Shown here piece after piece: positions 6,345-9,257 of a stretch of DNA of 9,257 nt (its first letter is position 1; each line of letters starts with the position of its first letter). Under the pieces are notes generated by a model, which saw only the letters and a list, made by a program, of their open reading frames with translations, had not been told where the DNA came from and did not search any database. The stretch is from assembly GCA_017540915.1 (NCBI GenBank), contig JAFYAD010000074.1, positions 1-9,257 on the forward strand, written 5' to 3'. The translations under genes were made by a program, and so were the position numbers. Origin of the DNA: Lachnospiraceae bacterium. GTDB lineage: Bacteria > Bacillota_A > Clostridia > Lachnospirales > Lachnospiraceae.

Positions 6345-7232
6345 TCAGCCACAGTATCCGCTATCTGTCTTGCCTGCTGACAAAATATCGGAGAGACGGG
6401 CAAATTCCGTCAAAGTAAGGGTCTCGCCCCTGACGGCAGGATCAAATCCTGCTGCAGCGATGGCTGCGGCGATCTCTTCACCCGTAAAACTTAATTCGGG
6501 CGAGTTTTTAAGACCGTTCAGCAGGGTTTTCCTCCTCTGATTAAAGGATGCCCTGATGAGCTTAAACAACAATTTTTCGTCCTGTACCGATACCGACGGC
6601 CGATCCAAAACAGAAAGCCTTATAACAGCGCTCTCCACATTGGGTCTGGGTATAAAGCAGTTTGGCGGAACCTTTGCGATCACCTCGGGTTCGGTGTAAT
6701 ACTGAACGGCGAGAGACAGTGCACCGTAATCCTTGGATCCCGGTTCTGCCTGCATACGCACCGCCACTTCCTTTTGGATCATCACGGTGATACATTCTAT
6801 ATCAAGCCTCTGTTCCAGCAGATCCATGATGATGGGTGTGGTGATATAGTAAGGCAGATTTGCCACCACTTTAACCTTACGTCCCAAAGCTTTCTCAGAC
6901 AAGACAGCAGGGAGATCCTGCTTCAGGATATCTCCCCATATAATCTCAACATTATGATATTCATACAAAGTGTCTTCCAGCACAGGCTTAAGATTCCTGT
7001 CGATCTCAACAGCCAAAACACCACCGGCTGCCTCCGCCATGTACTGGGTCATGGTACCGATACCCGGCCCGATCTCCAGGACGAGATCGTCTTTCGTGAT
7101 ACCGGCACCTTCGACAATGCGTCTTATAACGCTCTCATCTATCAGAAAATTCTGTCCGAATTTCTTTTGGAATCTGAATTTGTATCTCTGTAATACAGCT
7201 ATGGTATTCTGCGGTTTCGCAAGCCAGGCCAT
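6345..7232 (-). CDS. rsmA: 16S rRNA (adenine1518/1519-N6) dimethyltransferase
   Basis: RsmA (KsgA) uses S-adenosylmethionine to dimethylate two adjacent adenines in the 3' terminal hairpin of 16S rRNA, a late small-subunit maturation step; its loss gives kasugamycin resistance. From the preferred start it has 295 residues, about the family length. Visible motifs, in that numbering, are FGQNFL (25-30), SAM-binding LEIGPGIGTMT (52-62), the acidic end of strand 2 at VEID (75-78), catalytic NLPYYITTP (125-133) and FIPRPNVESAVI (193-204). The ATG at 7230-7232 is chosen because it overlaps the metG stop by one base (TGATG) and has GAGGTG five bases upstream. A GTG two codons earlier (7236-7238) is possible but would overlap metG further. 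Translation is probably coupled to metG. Confidence 0.96.
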   Translation of the reverse strand: MAWLAKPQNTIAVLQRYKFRFQKKFGQNFLIDESVIRRIVEGAGITKDDLVLEIGPGIGTMTQYMAEAAGGVLAVEIDRNLKPVLEDTLYEYHNVEIIWGDILKQDLPAVLSEKALGRKVKVVANLPYYITTPIIMDLLEQRLDIECITVMIQKEVAVRMQAEPGSKDYGALSLAVQYYTEPEVIAKVPPNCFIPRPNVESAVIRLSVLDRPSVSVQDEKLLFKLIRASFNQRRKTLLNGLKNSPELSFTGEEIAAAIAAAGFDPAVRGETLTLTEFARLSDILSAGKTDSGYCG

Positions 7233-9244
7233 CAGCACACCTCAGCGCCGGATGGCATAGTCTTTTCGCTGGTCATGAGTGAAAGATTGCCCTCAGCATC
7301 CTCCGCACACAGCAGCATTCCCTGAGACTCAACTCCTGCAAGAGTTGCGGGCTTTAAGTTCACCAGCACCATAACCTTCTTGCCCACCATCTCCTCAGGT
7401 GTGTATTCCTTGCGGATACCCGATACAATCTGCAGTACCTTCGAGCCCACCTTAACCTGCGAACAGAGGAGTTTCTTGGACTTCGGAACAGCCTCGCAGG
7501 CGATGATCTCTCCCATTCTGAACTGAAGCTTCTCGAAATCATCGAAGGTGATCTCCGGCTTAAGCTCAAAATCTATGGCAGCTTCCTGATCCTCCGCTTT
7601 ATCAGCGGCATTAGCCGATACCTCACCCGATGCCGCCTGCTCTGCCTCGTATGCAGCTTTCTGTGCGGCACGGATAACCTCTACCTTTTCCATGATCTCA
7701 TTTACATCAAGCCTTGCGAAGAGTATCTCCGGCGCATCCGTAACCTTATCTCCCGAGGGATAAAGCCCGAACTTGTCCAGATCGTCGTACTCGCGCTCTG
7801 CCGCATTCAGCTGTGATAATATCTTCTCTCCCGTCTCCGGCAGGAAGGGCTTGAGCAATGTCGCTCCGATGACCAGTGATTCCGTGAGATTGTAGAGTAC
7901 CTCTTTGAGCCTGTCTTTACGGGCCTCGTCCTTGGCCAGAACCCATGGCTCCGTCTCGTCTATATATTTGTTGCATCTTCTGAACAATGCGAAAACATCG
8001 GTAATGGCGTCCGCTACTCTGTTGGCGTCCATCTTTTTCTCAACGGATGCGCGGGTACCCGTCACTACGGACTTCAGATCCTCATCCACAGCCTCGGTAA
8101 CGCCTGTGGATTCCACAACACCGCCAAAATATTTGTTGCTCATGGAGATGGTACGATTCAAAAGATTACCCAAAATATTGGCAAGATCGCTGTTATAGCG
8201 CTCTACCACCAGCTCCCAGGTGATGATGCCGTCGTTGTCAAAGGGCATCTCATGCAGCAGGAAATATCTTGTGGCGTCCACTCCGAAGAGAGATACGCAA
8301 TCATCCGCATATATAACGTTTCCTCTGGACTTGGACATCTTCTCTCCGCCCTGCAAAAGCCACGGATGACCGAAGATCTGCTTGGGCAGAGGCTCACCGA
8401 GAGCCATCAGGAATATGGGCCAGTAAATCGTATGGAAACGGATTATATCTTTTCCTATGACATGGATATCCGCCGGCCAGAACTTGCCGTAGTTCTCACC
8501 GTGATGACCGTCCGCATCATATCCGATACCGGTGATATAGTTGGAAAGCGCATCAAGCCACACATATACCACATGTTTGTCATCAAAATCCACCGGGATA
8601 CCCCAGTCAAATGATGTCCTGGAAACGCAGAGATCCTGAAGACCGGGCAACAGGAAATTGTTCATCATCTCGTTCTTACGGGATACGGGCTGTATGAACT
8701 CCGGATGGGTGTTGATGTGCTCGATAAGTCTGTCAGCGTATTTGCTCATCTTGAAGAAATACGCCTCCTCCTTGGCCGGATGCACCTCTCTGCCGCAGTC
8801 CGGGCATTTTCCGTCCACAAGCTGGCTCTCTGTCCAGAAAGACTCACAGGGTGTGCAGTACATTCCCTCGTAGGCGCCCTTGTAGATATCACCCTGATCG
8901 TAAAGCTTTTTGAAGATCTTCTGGATCTGCTTTTCATGGTAATCATCTGTGGTGCGGATAAACTTGTCATATGAGGTATTCATGAGATCCCATATGGGTT
9001 TGATGTCCTCTTTTACCACACGATCCACGTATTCCTTGGGGGTGACGCCCGCCTTCTCGGCTGCCAGCTCTATCTTCTGGCCGTGTTCATCGGTACCTGT
9101 CTGAAAGAACACGTTGTAGCCCTGTTTTCTCTTGAACCTGCACATAGCGTCGGACAGAACGATCTCGTAGGTGTTACCGATGTGCGGTTTTGCCGATGCA
9201 TATGCGATTGCCGTTGTCAAATAAAAATTTCCCTTGTCTGCCAT
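7232..9244 (-). CDS. metG: Methionyl-tRNA synthetase
   Basis: MetG attaches methionine to initiator and elongator tRNA-Met using ATP. The 670-residue protein is complete and of the long form. The class I catalytic core has the HIGH-type motif HIGN (21-24) and KMSKS (302-306). Between them lies a zinc knuckle, CTPC (130-133) and CPDC (147-150). An anticodon-binding helical domain follows (about 340-500, including the conserved NRVADAITDVF region). After an Ala/Glu-rich linker (about 525-560), a C-terminal EMAPII/Trbp111-type tRNA-binding domain (about 565-670) includes the VKVGSKVLQIVSGIR segment and aids dimerisation and tRNA capture. The ATG at 9242-9244 has a GAGAGGAAG ribosome binding site. 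It is the first gene seen of the minus-strand cluster, and its promoter lies beyond the right edge. Confidence 0.98.
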   Translation of the reverse strand: MADKGNFYLTTAIAYASAKPHIGNTYEIVLSDAMCRFKRKQGYNVFFQTGTDEHGQKIELAAEKAGVTPKEYVDRVVKEDIKPIWDLMNTSYDKFIRTTDDYHEKQIQKIFKKLYDQGDIYKGAYEGMYCTPCESFWTESQLVDGKCPDCGREVHPAKEEAYFFKMSKYADRLIEHINTHPEFIQPVSRKNEMMNNFLLPGLQDLCVSRTSFDWGIPVDFDDKHVVYVWLDALSNYITGIGYDADGHHGENYGKFWPADIHVIGKDIIRFHTIYWPIFLMALGEPLPKQIFGHPWLLQGGEKMSKSRGNVIYADDCVSLFGVDATRYFLLHEMPFDNDGIITWELVVERYNSDLANILGNLLNRTISMSNKYFGGVVESTGVTEAVDEDLKSVVTGTRASVEKKMDANRVADAITDVFALFRRCNKYIDETEPWVLAKDEARKDRLKEVLYNLTESLVIGATLLKPFLPETGEKILSQLNAAEREYDDLDKFGLYPSGDKVTDAPEILFARLDVNEIMEKVEVIRAAQKAAYEAEQAASGEVSANAADKAEDQEAAIDFELKPEITFDDFEKLQFRMGEIIACEAVPKSKKLLCSQVKVGSKVLQIVSGIRKEYTPEEMVGKKVMVLVNLKPATLAGVESQGMLLCAEDAEGNLSLMTSEKTMPSGAEVC

Positions 9245-9257
9245 TGTCTTCCTCTCA

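Overview
The window looks like a piece of chromosome from an anaerobic member of the Bacillota, most likely a Lachnospiraceae-type clostridium. The basis is a long SRP RNA with an Alu domain, strong AGGAGG-type ribosome binding sites, a Lachnospiraceae-style ABC-2 permease, and a phosphofructokinase of the clostridial GGNGT/PKTIDND type. Base composition is moderate. No lineage-specific marker allows a species call. I see no phage, insertion sequence, CRISPR array or tRNA.

Every protein gene lies on the minus strand; only the SRP RNA is on the plus strand. Reading in the minus-strand direction from the right edge, the genes are metG (methionyl-tRNA synthetase), rsmA (16S rRNA dimethyltransferase, 1-nt overlap with metG), a soluble TPR-coiled coil-GGDEF diguanylate cyclase, tadA (tRNA adenosine-34 deaminase, 13 nt downstream), and an ABC exporter pair (ATPase, then permease, overlapping by 7 nt). 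Spacing is tight, so these six genes could form one long operon or two nested ones. The first part serves translation (tRNA charging, ribosome maturation, anticodon editing). The cyclase and the transporter are accessory passengers.

A short intergenic stretch with clustered small inverted repeats follows, then a small, relatively A/T-rich lipoprotein gene with Asp-box-like motifs and a probable TTG start. The SRP RNA gene (ffs) follows with a perfect consensus promoter, convergent with the lipoprotein gene. Divergent from ffs, a GNAT acetyltransferase gene runs left into pfkA, which is cut by the window edge.

Most of this is ordinary housekeeping. The features most worth a second look are the five-copy, 13-residue GYGNP repeat at the N terminus of the ABC ATPase (a 39-bp tandem DNA repeat), the TPR-GGDEF protein lacking the usual inhibitory site inside a translation operon, and the small lipoprotein. 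I found no convincing new multi-gene system.
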